Assembly (NCBI GenBank): GCA_021014325.1
Contig: CM037472.1
Span: 27,386,039 to 27,450,038 of the forward strand
DNA: 64,000 bases
Source: Plazaster borealis
Taxonomy: Eukaryota; Echinodermata; Asteroidea; Forcipulatida; Labidiasteridae
Direction of reading: 5' to 3'
Shown here: positions 35,276 to 48,500 of the stretch, piece by piece
Numbering within the stretch: the stretch's first letter is position 1
How the letters are laid out: every line of letters starts with the position of its first letter
Notes under the pieces: generated by a model
Told to the model about the DNA's origin: nothing
Databases searched by the model: none
What the model saw: the letters and a program-made list of their open reading frames with translations, nothing else
Translations under genes and position numbers: made by a program

Positions 35276-35687
35276 TTAAAGGTAGGGTCATAATAGATTG
35301 GTAACTACTCAAAAAATTAATGACCATAAACACTTTCTTGGTGAGACCATGGAGATAGTTCCTACCTCCATGGTGAGACGCACTGCAGGAGTTGACAGTA
35401 TAAACTATTTTGAGAAAGGATTCCCTTCAAAGTAATATGGTTCGGATACGAATTTTCACCCAAAACATTTGATGAATCGTTTCTCCGATTTACGAATGCT
35501 GCGGCCAGAGATGCGGTTGGTATATCCTCTGCAAATACAGATTGATTTTGTTGCTCTTTTTTTCAGCAAGTAGACACTTTATTCAGCTGAAAATCTTACT
35601 CGTGACTTTTATTGTATCTTTCTTTATAACTTTGCCTACAAATCAGCATTACGGTCACAAAACCCAATCTATGACCCTACCTTTAAA
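35276..35687. repeat. Inverted-repeat MITE, TTAAAGGTAGGGTCAT ends (unit 2)
   Basis: Duplicate of 27678-28088. Confidence 0.8.
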
Positions 35688-35719
35688 ACCCTGAACTGAA
35701 CTTTTTTTTACAATACAGT

Positions 35720-35939
35720 ATAGACGATGTGACCTCTGTTTACTGTTTACCTTCAAACCGCCCTCTGTTGACAAAACACTGTCCAAGTCATGTTTCCGCC
35801 TGGCAAGAAGACGCGTACTCATTGTAATGCGTGTCATTCGTAGCCTGCTAGCTGTCAGTTCACAAAAGTTTTGCCCGGCGACATAGGCGCGCGCATCATG
35901 TTATGGTTTTCGAATGACGTCAGAGGTCACATCGTCTAT
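35720..35939. repeat. MITE with TATAGACGATGTGACCTCTG ends (unit 2)
   Basis: Duplicate of 28120-28340. Confidence 0.85.
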
Positions 35940-36423
35940 TCACAACATTATCAAAGTTGTATGCTTAATTTGTATGCTTGTGAAGAGCCCATATTCATTG
36001 TAACCAGTCGAAAGATTGTCATATAAACTCCCTCCACATTCAGAACTAATTAAACAAAGAGAGTGTTTGTGCAATTTATTAATTTGTTTGTTTGTTCATT
36101 TATTGTTTCCTTTCGAAGAGTTAACTCACACCGAATTCTCTTTTAAAACTTAATGGTACTTCTGCCAACATCAGTCAGAACTAATTGTATAAATTCGAAT
36201 CGGGGTCAAAGAATATTGTTTGTTTCACCCATACACCACCAATGTGTATGACTTAATTGAAATGTAAAGATAAACAAAGTACACATAGGCCTATCATTCC
36301 TTAGATTTAAAATAATAAAATTTCAAGTAATTTAATCACCAAATATGCTCTGCATCATTATAAACAATTCATTACAAAATAATGTTCACAAAACGAACAC
36401 ATTGCATGAAATACGTAATACCA

Positions 36424-37124
36424 TGGCTAGGTCTCAACGGAGGTTAATGTCCTGCCAGGAAAAGGTCTCAACATAGACTGGCATCCTACCAGAGACTGGC
36501 GTCCTACTAGGGCTAGGTCTCAACGGAGACTGGTTTCCTACTCAACGGAGACTGGTTTCCTACTGGGGCTACTTTAACAAAGACTGACGTCCTATTGGGG
36601 CTAGATCTCAATGGTGACGCTTGTCCTACCAGGACGAGGTCTCAACAAAGACTGGCATCCTACCAGGGCTAGGTCTCAACAGAGACCGGCATCCTACCAG
36701 GGCTAGGTCTCAACAACGGAGACTGACGTTCTACCAAGGTTTGTTCTCAATCTCAACGTAGACTGACCTCCTACCGGAGCTAGATCTCGACGGTGACTCA
36801 CAACCTACCAGGACGAGGTCTCAACTGAGACTGCCCTCCTACTAGGGCTAGGTCTCAACGGAGAAGGGTGTCTTACCAGGACTAGGTCTAAACAGAGACT
36901 GGTGTCCTAATAGGGCTAGGTCTCAGAGGACACTCACGTACTACCAGGGCTAGATTTCAACAGAGACTGCCATCCTGCCAGGGCTAGGCCTCAACGGAGA
37001 CTGATGTCCTGCCAGGGCTAGGTCAAAATGGAGACTGGCATCCTACCTGGGCTATGTCTCAATGGAGACTCAGATCCTACCATGGCTAAATCTAAACAGA
37101 GACTTATGTAATTCAAGGGTTAGG
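36424..37124 (+). repeat. 34-bp minisatellite, full array
   Basis: The same units as 28826-29370, continuing past the duplicated part (after 36902) with further, more degenerate units to about 37124. This is the ancestral right part of the array. Confidence 0.9.
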
Positions 37125-37481
37125 TCTCTTAAGCTTATAACTCTACCTATACGGCCAAGTCAGATTACCGGGTCGCACGCTATTGATTACCACACTGACT
37201 ATTGTACAGGCTAGTGATCATTTCTCTATTGTTCTATGAAGGGTCAAAGATAATGATGCACCTATATTTGATGCATCAATTTGTTTCGAGAAAGCCCAAC
37301 GAGATAGCTACTTTAAACAAAAATCAGAACAGAGGTATATTGCATATTACTGTTTCCTATTGGAAACTTATGGTAAGAACCTAACTTCAGGTTTTACAGT
37401 ATTGCTTCATAAGCAATTCAACACTAAAATCCTTAATAACTCTCAAAGTGAAATATTTTACAGTAATTGCAAATAATTATA

Positions 37482-37603
37482 CAGTTTCAATGTACAAACA
37501 CAAATATCATTTACTGTATGGAAACAGAACTATTTAAACATCAGTTTCAATGTACAAACACAAATATCATTGAATGTGTGGAAACAGAACTATTTAAACA
37601 TCA
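37482..37603 (+). repeat. Tandem pair of ~60-bp units
   Basis: CAGTTTCAATGTACAAACAC to TATTTAAACAT is repeated directly with a few differences (TTTACTGTATGG versus TTGAATGTGTGG). Confidence 0.9.
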
Positions 37604-37802
37604 GGAAAAACAAAAAGCACAACAAATATAATTGCGGACTTATACTTCCATACAATTCAAAATATAAGGGATCTACAGAGTCAGTATTTCAATCATCAAT
37701 CATCCAGCTGCCAAACTGAAAGTGAAAAGTACAACTTTACCGCAAAAACATGGTTTTTGTTTTTTTTGAAAGAAAGAAAAAAACAGAATCTCCTGCCACA
37801 CC

Positions 37803-38040
37803 GGCATGTTAATCCGGAGGCCGCAGGTTCAAATCCCACTCTAGTTAATTATTTGTCTTTGTTCAAGTCAAAATTAATAGAAGGAAAAAAGAATGTAAGG
37901 TAATCTCCCTTTCTTGTTTACTCGAAATATACCAAGGAAAAAGGAAGAAGGAAAAAAGGACGAACTTTAATCTCCTTCCCTTGTTCAGTTGAAATTTGTC
38001 AAGTAAAGGTTGATCGAATGGTATGTTTACTACAAAAACC
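37803..38040 (+). repeat. tRNA-derived SINE fragment, family 3
   Basis: Contains the B-box-like GCAGGTTCAAATCCCACTC preceded by GTTAATCCGGAGG, then an A/T-rich body with GTCTTTGTTCAAGTC, as in the copies at 2172 (minus) and 52080 (minus). The 5' part of the tRNA domain is missing. Confidence 0.5.
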
Positions 38041-38304
38041 AGTGATGTATTACATACAAATTGTTGCCAAGCTTCTCATTTTGTAATCAAAAGGAAAGAT
38101 CTTTGGAGTAACTATGTACATGTAGATTAATCCTTATCCCCGTTGAAAGGTAATAGTGTGCATCAATCATGATTTTATTCTGAGGCATTCTAATCTTTAC
38201 ACTCAACTGGAAACACGGAACAATGTTTTACACACAAAATGAAAATCTTCAAGGAAAGCGACTTTGACTGACACAGGAGTATTTGGTCCTTTATCCAGTG
38301 ACTT

Positions 38305-38725
38305 GTCATGGCCGAGCAGATAAGAACACCGGACTCAAGCTCTGGTGTTTCTGATCAGCAGAGTGTGGGTTCGAGTCCCGGTCGTGACACTTGTGTCCTT
38401 ACGCAAGACACTTAACCATTATTCCTGCGTCCTTCGGATGGGACGTAAAGTCGTAGGTTCCGTGTGTTGTGTACTGCACGTAAAAGAACCCAGTACACTT
38501 ATCGTAAAGAGAAGGGGTTCGCCCCGGTGTTCCTGGTCTGATCGGCAGCATATTGTGCCACAGCACCTTGTAAATTATTACATGGTGCTATAAATGAATA
38601 GGTCTCATACTTAAAGTAGCTCCACATACCTTGCAGGAAAAAATACTGAGCGCTTTGATACGCCCATTGGGTGTGATAAAGCGCTATATAAGAACCAAGT
38701 ATTATTATATTATTGTTATTATTAC
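38305..38725 (+). repeat. tRNA-Leu-derived SINE (family 4), full length
   Basis: The head (38305-38390) is a tRNA-Leu look-alike: ATGGCCGAGCAGATAAG as box A region, GGACTCAAGCTC with a CAA anticodon, and GGGTTCGAGTCCCG as box B. The body has GTGTCCTTACGCAAGACACT and CCTTCGGATGGGACGTAAAG, and the tail ends in an ATT-rich microsatellite after GCGCTATATAAGAACC. Related copies are at 41541-41826 (minus) and 61554-61884. Confidence 0.9.
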
Positions 38726-39111
38726 CTCGCTGAATTCATCATTTTCATTGAAGCAATCGAATCTTAGATATCTACTCAAACAACCCGTATGTCAATCAAT
38801 AATAAAAATAGGTGCCTTACTGGGATTTGTAATATTATGTTCGTCTGTTTTTGCCCTTTCCAGTGAAATTCACGTAATCTTCAGCTTAAGTTAGCGCCAA
38901 TATAGACTCATCTTGTCGACAACACCGCTAACATCTTAATCTTAACCCTTTAGAGACAACAGTGACCACAAGCCAGGTATGCCGAAATGTCCGTAGCATC
39001 TGCAAAATAGCCACAAGATTTCTCATCGTTCCATTTAACCTTACAGTCACAGAAATAGCCATGTCATATATTCTTAAACATAACATTCTGTTGCGAGATT
39101 TTTTACAGAAA

Positions 39112-39290
39112 AGCATGCACTGCTAAGAATGGTATTCTGAAATAAGAAACAAATCTTACTTCAAGAAAATATTTCTTGAGTCACTCCCTAAAAAGATATA
39201 TTCTCATAAGATTTTTGGGAGTGACACAAGATAAGTTTTCCTAAAATAAGATTTTTTCTTATTTCAAGAATTTCAGTTTCAGCAGTGTGG
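39112..39290. repeat. Foldback element with CACTGCT ends
   Basis: CACTGCTAAGAATGG at the left and its near complement CAGTTTCAGCAGTG at the right. The inner arms GAGTCACTCCCTAAAAA and TTTTTGGGAGTGAC are almost perfect. Other A/T-rich words (TTATTTCAAGAA) also mirror each other. It lies just downstream of the ERO1 stop codon and may be in the 3' UTR. Confidence 0.7.
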
Positions 39291-39463
39291 TCTCTGAAGG
39301 GTTCAAACTGTCAAATAATATAAAAATATGAATAACTAAATGAAAACAAAAAATATAAAAGAATATTATAAAATAAAAAAGTCCTTTCACTTCAGGCCAG
39401 GATCAATGAAACTCAACTCAGGGGAACATACAAAGAAGGAGGGATGGCGATTGACGACGCCTG

Positions 39464-39563
39464 TCATAGGAATGGAGCCTTTGTAGGGCTGTTCACTTTT
39501 CTGGCCGTGTCTTCAGCGAGCAATACTTGAAATTCTTGAACCTTGTGGATGCTGCTAGAAAGC
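39464..39563 (-). CDS. ERO1: ERO1 last coding exon
   Basis: 100 nt: completes the Arg of FGR, then [15 protein letters not shown], ending TKAPFL and stop TGA at 39464-39466. There is no KDEL-type signal, as in animal ERO1 proteins, which are held in the ER through partner proteins. Confidence 0.95.
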
Positions 39564-42500
39564 CTGGGGATAGATTTGAAGAGAAAATTATCGAGATAAG
39601 CTACAAGGAATAAAACGCTTGCTGCAAAATGGAAATGCTGGCAATTATACACTACACAACTCAGAAAGGACGGGTATGTCAAATCAAAGGATGAATACCC
39701 TGATATTTTGTTATTAAATGCTGGATCACATACATTGAAAATATTTGTAGAAATACACCAACATCAAGGCTATAATTACAGGAAAATGCTCCCAGCTGTG
39801 GTCTTGGGATTATTATTCTCTTAAAAATCTCACACCCACACAAACAATCTCTGAGGTTATTACAAACTAGTTAATTCCGCTCCAGCGCTGGTATGTGCCG
39901 AGATCTCAAGGCTCAATAAAACACAGCCAGTATGCTCTCCTTCAAGCTTAATTTAACTTTCTTCACAGCAGAGTGGGAAAATGGCAAAGTGAAGTGAACA
40001 GGGACTCAATACAGTAGAGTGGGAAAATGGCAAAGTAGATAGATAATTAGATAGATAAAAGGTTTATTCATAATAGTCATCACAGCATAAAAACTGAATT
40101 ACAACTATATTACATCATTAAAAAGCTAGGACTACAGCATTAAAAGGACATCAAGATATACAAATCAATCAAGTAAAAGGAAGCAAAAGGCTAAAGCACA
40201 CATTTGAAGTGAAGTGAAGTGAATAGGGACTCAATGTCGTCACTGACATCAACAAATTCAGCAATCAAATTTTCCAACCCAGTTCCCCCAAACACCTACC
40301 TTCCAAATCCATTAAAGAGGGAGATGATTTCCTGCCGACCCAGGTTGAGTTTATCTGGACTCGTAAAAAGAATCTTCAAAGCAGTGCCAAGCCCTTGAAT
40401 CTGGATGTAAATGTACAATGAGATTATGGAAGACTTACTGGGTCTAAATGACTAATCTCCAACAGACAAGGGTTGAGTTTTTTCAATAATTACTGGTCCA
40501 CAGGGCTCAGAAATTGTACTAGACCAGAAATGCTATTTGTTAACAAACTGGTCACTTGATACTCATTTGGTGCTTGATATGTGGCATGGTGTACCCCCCT
40601 CCTTTTGTGTCTTCATTGTGTTCTGGGAATCTCAGGAATTCTTAAGAGGATTCTCGGTCGGGGTGGGTGGAGGGGGGGGTATTTCTGAAAGTGTGTTAGA
40701 GTATGGACACATTTGTGGGGGAAGAGACTCCCTCTGCAACATATAGCGCATGGTGTATTAATCGCCAAATTTGTATTGACTGACTTACGGCGGACGTTTT
40801 TTAAATGGCCGGAACAACTTAAATTTTCCTCAACTTTTTGCTGGCAGCCGGACGGTTGACGTATATATCCAACCGGACTTTCCAGTGTGTAGATTCCACA
40901 GGCATGCACCCACTGTGCTCTTCTTCGTTTTACCCGTACAAAGAGGGACAACAGGTTCTGGAAAACATGCCTTGTAAAATCCCTTTCCAGGGGAATATTG
41001 TATAGCAGACCTATGCTTGAGGAGCTCTGGGAAGGCTCTTATCAGAGTTTCTATTTCCTAAACGCTGCTTACCTTAAGCAAAGTAAAAGGCACGCTAACT
41101 TGTTGGCAGTTCTATAAGCGGATGAGTGACACAACAATGCAATTTCATTGAGAATGCACACAGATGCTGTCAAATCCTTCTTGATTGTTTATGAAAACAC
41201 ACTTTTGCGTAGGCACATTTTTCCGCTGTAGATATCACAACAATTTGCTAACAAGTAAACAGCTTTATGACATTGGGTCCAGGGCAAAACCTTGGGGAAA
41301 GAGTGTTTTTAAGAAACAGGAATTAATTAGTACTGGAACAGTCTCATTAACAACCCTATCCTGGACTATTCCTTGACCACCTACCTGTAATTTTCCCCAT
41401 AGTTTGCATTTGTCGCATCCAACACAGTCCATAATGCGGGAAATATTCAAAAAATGATTCCTAAATTCTTCCTGCAAAATAAATAAACAAATTTTAAGAA
41501 TGTTATTATATGATTGAAATGTAAGACCAATTTATTTACATAATACCATGTAAAGATTTACAAGGTGCTGTGGCGCAATCTGCAGCCAACCATACTAGCA
41601 AACACAGAGGGAAACCCTTTCTCTTAACAATAAGTGTACTGTGTTATTTTACGTGCATTACACAACACACAGAATCTACGGCTTTATGTCCCATCTGAAG
41701 GATGAAGCAATAATGGTTAAGTGCCTTGCAAGGACCCAAGTGTCAATACCAAGACTCTAACCCACACTCTGCTGATCAGAAACATCAGAGCTTGAGTCCA
41801 GTGCGCTTGACCGCTCGGCCACAACATGCCAAAGTAAACACACAGGACGCCAAGAACCGGGACTAACAGACAGTCAGCTTACCTACTTTTTCTCAAGACA
41901 TGTACCACACAACAAACATGTATAACTTTTCGCATAAATTTTCATATTGTTCATTTAAGAGTATGTTTCTTACCTTTAATCTTTTTGCCTGTAGTTTGTC
42001 ACCCTGAAACATTGTGCTCTCATTAAAATGATTTGGAAATTGTTTAACCACCTCCAAAATGTCTTTGATTTCATTTTTTAATTCTGTGTCCTCCGCATTT
42101 TCACCTGAGAAAGAAGAACATTGTAAACATAAATTACCTCACAACAACTTAAAGGGAAGGTATACCTTTGGTAATTACTCCAAAAATTAATGACCATAAA
42201 AACTAACTTGGTAAAGAGCACTGGAGAACTGTTGATGTAATAAAACATTGTTAGAAACAACCCCCTTTGATGTAATAGATTTAGAGAAAGCGGTAATTTT
42301 CACAAAAACTTGAATCTGAGAAAGCCTTTCTCAGGCATTTGAAAGCACACAATTCTATGCAACAGGTTTTTTTTTTTTTTTCATTATTTTCTTGCAACTT
42401 CAATGACCAATTGAGCCCAAATTTTCACAGGTTTGTTATTTTATGCATATGTTGGGATACACCAAGTGAGGATACTGGTCTTTGACAATTACCAAAAGTA

Positions 42501-45500
42501 TACCCTGCATTTAAATCAGACAAATATAGTTTACTGGATTGCATGAAAGAATACATTTACTTGGCTCATTTGAATGACAGTATTTCAAGTAGGACAACTC
42601 TTGTGTCATTTAGTGTCACACAGGCAGGTTGGTGACTTCTCACAAGCCAACCTGGCCTTGTCTCACATTTTCTTGTCAGCTTTATTTGTCCTTTGTCCTT
42701 TGTCCTGTTACGATTCCTAGGTTGTATGTTTGTCTGTCCATAGGTTAGGGAACAAAAGCATTTTGCTTAACCTATATTTGCCGATTACTATTGAATTATT
42801 GTGTACAAAACATATTTCATATCTCATGAGAATGTATTACTTGTGTAATTTCAACATAAATGTGCATTATTGTAATGAATGACAGCATTGAAATAAATGT
42901 TACTGTAATGATTTCACAAAGCACTAAGATTCATCTTAATATGAATTGTCAATATCACCAAAGTAATTTGTATTGTGACATCACACTTTGCTTAGCAATT
43001 AAGATTAATACACATTTTAAGATAAATCTTAGCCCTTTGTGAAATTGGCCCCAGGCTACCTTAGTTTGACTAGCCCATAGCTCTATTGACTATCAGGCTA
43101 GTGACTAAATGTAGCCCTGCAGAATGTGAAGCAGCTTAATCAGTTGAACACTAAGCACCATCAGATGTTTTCTAGGCACCCTGCTAAATGCTTTAAAATG
43201 CAAAACGGTTGAAATGAAAACACTTCTGAATGCAGCAACATGCAATCTGCGGATTCTGACATTGCATTGTGAAGTGAACTGGTTTACGCCAGCCTTGGCA
43301 CTGGACCTAGACTTGACTCAAGTCCCAATCCCGTGCCATCGCCATAAAACTATTGTTTTGTGATGGTCTGCATTCCCCAACCTGTTCCGCACGCGGGACA
43401 GGGACTCGACGATGCCGCAGTCGCCTGATATGTAAATGTATTCACTTATGAATATGTAAACTTGCTCTGTTATACGTGTTGTCCAATCAAACGCATTCAA
43501 AAAGAAGACTCGTTCATTTGTTATTTGTGGGGGTTAAGTACTTAGATGAGGATTGAAATACATTTTTAAATAACCGATTAATTATAAAAAGAAAGCACTG
43601 AATGTTCATTAAAATTTAAGTTAATAAGTTGTAACATACATTTGGGTCGGTTTTGTTTGCAAAATTTGAACTTTGGGAAGTGCAATTCAACGACTTTGGT
43701 ACCGACACCCACTTGCCTGCTGATGAGTTTGCCCGCACCCCACGTGTCACCGCGTTTAGACGCGTGCACTTACAATGTCTTGCACTGTGATGTCACAGAG
43801 TGTAATGAATATTTTACCGGCGGGGCAGCGCTTCCACGCTCCCATTGGTTTTGTGCATCTCCCCATTTGGGGAGATTTTCCAATAACAACGTGCAGTGTA
43901 AGAAACGACCTCATCAAGTCCCATTCTCGGGACCACATTTTGACGGCGAGCGCGCACTGTACGCGGCGTTTGCTAGTTGGCGCGATATGCTTGGAGACCT
44001 CTCGCACGAGAACGGGACTTGAATCAAGTCTACACTTGACCCTGCTAAATGCACCAATAATGTTCTGAAGTTTGCTGGGGACTGGGATTGCACATGGGCA
44101 TGCCAAGGCCATGTAGAACCCTGCTAAATGCAGCACAGTGCAATAGAGTATGGGATTTGAGTTGATTGCCAACCGCAACAAAATACAACTTTGACAGTTG
44201 GTGCATTTTTGTTGTATTGGGCAGGGCAAGGATTAAAGCAAAATTCTCCAAGTGGAGGAAGAGCGAGAGAAAGAGAAAATGGACCCAACCTGTATAGAAT
44301 GATTCCTGTGCCAGTAGAGGGGCCGCCTTAGCTAGTGCACGGAGCACTACAAGGTAAGTAAAGTATAGATTTTTAAGTCGTATGGGGCCTTCGCCATCTG
44401 TTGTTTCTGGATCAAATCTTTTCTGGAATTCATCCACGCTGGGGCCGAATGTCTCAACACCAAACATCCCACCTGAGGGAACACACACGAGACAAGCAAA
44501 TAATGAATGCAAATTTATTCAAACACTCTTTATCACAACCATCTCAAATCCTACACAATCCATCGCCTGAATTTGTCTAGAATTTGAGGGATTTGGTACT
44601 GTTCATCCAAATTGCGCACTCTTACCGGTTTACGTAAATTTTTTAATATTTGTTTGTTTGTTGCTTTTGCTTTTGCTGTAAATTGTGTCGCTTTGTATTT
44701 CAACATGAGCCTCCTTTTGTTTATGTTTCTTTCATTTTCACAAATATGGAAATGAATGTTGAATTGAATTGAATTAAATTGGGAAACACCAATTTTATCG
44801 GAGTCCACATAATTGGGTGATGATCTACCATAGAGTGGGAGATTTTGATGTACATGGTACAGCTCTTGGCCAGAACACCCAGGAAGTAGGGGTTAAGCAA
44901 CAAGATCAGAATGGGGATCAGGTTGGCTCAGTGGTTTTTTTCCCTGCCTTTCACCTCTGTAGACCCGGTTCAAATCCCACCTCAGACCAGTGCCTTGCAT
45001 GCGGAGTGGGTTTTAAGTCCCTACCTGATTGCATGGGTTTTCCCCATAGGGTTTTTTCCTCCCACATCTAAAACTGAACATTTCTTCTTGTTTCATATTC
45101 ATCCTGTTATTAGCGATAATTAATAAAATAAATAATACATAATACACCAACAACACTCCTAAAGAGTTCTTCCACTCATTTGCTTGCCAAATCTTTCAAA
45201 CATTGAGAATAGCATCATAATTGATCGAGGCACACAACACAGTTCCACAAGACATCAGGTTCTTCATCAACGACATCTGGTCACCACTTCCTCAAGCCAA
45301 CCCTTCTAGCAGCAGCTCACCACAACACTGACACACTCCAGCACACACACATCCAGCCAGCAGCCAACTCCCACTCATCACCGATCAACAACAGCTTGGA
45401 TCCTTCCCACCCAAATGAGAATCCTTCAAGCTCTACTTAAGCTGCATCAGCAGTCCAGCAATCAGCAGTCCAGCATTCTGCCTCCAATGGTTTCAGAATA

Positions 45501-48500
45501 GCCTGTCCCAAAAAAGTGCTCTCCACTTTCCAATGATTGCGCCTAAACCATTACGGATATTTGAAACATTGTGAGTGTGTACCGGTTTCTTACGTTTTCT
45601 GTTTGTCTCAAGGCCTCTACATACACTAATAAAGTTGTTTGATGCACACATTTCCTGGTGAAAAAAAACAATCAGAACTGTCTTCGTGGCTACACTGTCT
45701 TCCCTATTCACAAAATTTCTCTGCAGGCTACATGTATGATTTCGCTCTTCCTTTCTAAACAGACCACGCCGGCTCTTTTCAGAGCCAACACTCCTCCAAA
45801 AAGAGTTTTTACACATGGTTGTACCCGCAAGTTTACTATTTATAGTTACTTCTTATCATAATTGATTGGAAGCCTAAACAAATTTCAGTTGCAAGGAGCA
45901 AAGGGTAGTAGACACAAACTAACCTACCTGATAATAAGTAATGAGCACAAAGATGAATATTAATACTGCTGTGAAGACCTGATATCAATCTGTAGAAAAC
46001 CCTTTTTTCCAGACACATTCCTGTAATTAGAGCAAAAACAAAACATCATCTTTCTGGTTACACAGACTTCCTTATCAACCAAACACAGGGCCCAAACTTT
46101 GTCACGGTTTTCATGAAGAACCACATATTTTTTTAAATGACAAAATACTGATTATTACAGAGAGGGGCCTATATCTCAATAATTGCATTTTGCGGTTTCA
46201 CAAAGAGCCACAAGCCCCCAAAAAGATGCATGTAATACTTGCAACAGAAGAGCGTAAATGTCGCTTCAAGAAGAGCCACTAATGTCTATTTACGTTATTC
46301 TGTGCCTGTAAGTACATGTAGGTCATCTCACTTTTTAGGTTTCACAAAGAGACACATTACTAATAATGATAATTAGCCAATATATTTACAGAATCATACG
46401 AAAGATCTTAACTGCAAACCGTGGCTTTAGTTTTAAGCTAAATAAAACAACGCCTTATGACAAAGTAGCTGTTCATGAAAAAAGTGAAAGTTACAGTCAC
46501 AGTCCACACTTTTTACCCAGGGTTTGGTTGTTTTGAGTAGTTGCAGAAGACCAAAAAAAAAAAAGCACTGTTTTATTTTTTTTCGCTTCTTTTCATGCAG
46601 CAGTACATGAAGAAATGACAATTGTCCAAAAAACAACTCACATACATATTAATTAATTAACAAAGAACAACACACTAACATTTTAGAGATTAAGATTTCA
46701 GGAGGATGTACTTTATTTGTTTTCTCTCCAATTCTTACACATTTGATAATTGAATTTGGAAGTTCTGAGACAAAAACAAATAACTAGTCTGACAAAATAC
46801 AACTACTTTATAAGAATCTAATAAACACTAGAAACCAGAAAAATACTTTAACAAGAGCTGACATACATATTTATTTACCAAGGTCTTAAACAACATGGAA
46901 CTAAATGTCCATCATCAAAATGAGATCTCATTTTTAGTTGTTTCACACCAACAGTCATGTACATGTAGCTCAAATGTATACTGTAAGATGCTCACTGATG
47001 TAGACTGATCCCTTTGCCGCAGCTACTCATGTCATAATGACATGACTTCAGGGAACACAACCAAGATGGCAAAGTTACAGAATATGGCCGTGTACGAATT
47101 TGCGGCTTCTGCTACCGCTAGATGTTTGCGTCATCATGCATTGAAGTATAGGTCATCCTCAGCAGCACCCTTAGCAACAGTTGTAGCTGTAGTCGTAGCC
47201 ACCGATTTGGATACAGCCTATCAGGTCATACATACATGTACATCTATGTGTGCCTCAAATTGTGTCATCGGTGCAACATGGTCATATCAAGTAATGTGCA
47301 ACACACTTGTTGAGATCAATAATAATGAAAACTGTAACAAGTGTCTTTCTAACAATTTTCCCAAACTTAAAGGAACATTACAGAATTGGTTTTTGCTAAC
47401 GAAACAGTTAAGCACTTTATATAATCCACCATATACATAAACTGACAAACCTGTAGAAGTTTGAGATCGATCAGCCATCTGGGTCACGAGAAAATAGTGA
47501 AAAACCGATTACACATTTGCATGTGTTATACAATGATGAATAAAACGCTCCAATCGGAAATTAGTTTTATTTATTTCTCATCAAATATGGCATTTCAGAC
47601 AGAAATATTTCTAGGGATGTTTTCTTCTATCATCGTCATTAGACCGTGTAAGTTTTATGTAAATCTGTGATCTTAAAGAAAATTTTAATTCCAGTTCTGT
47701 AACGTTCCTTTAATGCAGAACACTTAATACATAATAGACTGTAATGGTACACAGAGCAGACTGTATGTATGCAGGCCATGATGCACCATTGAGCAACTCC
47801 ATGGTTGCACTGACTAGCGACTTTGGTATATCAAGCGATCACAATAATACAAAATAACATATAGGAAACAACGCAGTAAGTGTAAGAAAAGGGAACAGCC
47901 TCTCAACTACAGAGTGTGCCCACAAAACTAAGCTCTTCTGCATCTACATGTACTGCATCTCACTGTTCCCAACTCTCTAAAGGAGAGGGTACAATTCCAT
48001 GCAAAGTTGACAAAACTTCACGACTCTATTGTATGCATAAACACTGCTAAAGAGGTAAAGATCAAGTGCATAAAACAAAGAGAAAGCAGGCGAAATGAGT
48101 CCTTACAAATCAGTGTTTTGCCGTTCAAATTTCACACTAACATAAAACTAAACATGTCAAAAACTACTTTTTTTCTGGACATCGACGATTCAAATAAAGT
48201 TGACGAATATCGAAAGAGTTATTTCAATTTGGTGAAAATAAAACAAACGCTGTGTTTGATGGCCATTACTTTACAAGAAAAGTGTTTCTGGTTTAAGGAA
48301 ACATTTTCAAGCAGCTCTCAGAAGTTGTTTTGTAAATTTTTGTAATTTACCGCAGAAACATGTTTCTATTAATGATGAATGGCAAACTACGCCCCAAGTG
48401 TTGTACATACAGTCGGTACACAAATTCAATTCTTCTAAAAAGTGGAAGACTCAGGACAGAGGAATCTAACTAACACAAAGGGTTGACCAAACTAGTGTGA

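Larger units (their letters stand above)
29371..36902 (+). repeat. Tandem segmental duplication, copy 2 (~7.53 kb)
   Basis: Head-to-tail copy of 21701-29370. The 138-bp length difference is explained by the VNTR (70 bp shorter) and by one pair of minisatellite units (68 bp). It ends inside the minisatellite, which then continues as single-copy array to about 37124. That leaves the ancestral right edge intact here and the ancestral left edge (GPCR) intact in copy 1. Confidence 0.97.

Noticed and set aside
28826..37124. CRISPR-like array
   Set aside because: The 34-bp units are contiguous, degenerate and without unique spacers, in an animal genome; it is a minisatellite.
45493..45816. Histone gene remnant next to the histone-type stem-loop (including the 107-residue minus frame)
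   Set aside because: Translations on both strands gave nothing resembling H1, H2A, H2B, H3 or H4; only the 3' signal itself is supported.
47042..47440. 132-residue frame on the plus strand
   Set aside because: No recognisable motif, inside an ERO1 intron on the opposite strand, and no splice or start context worth noting.
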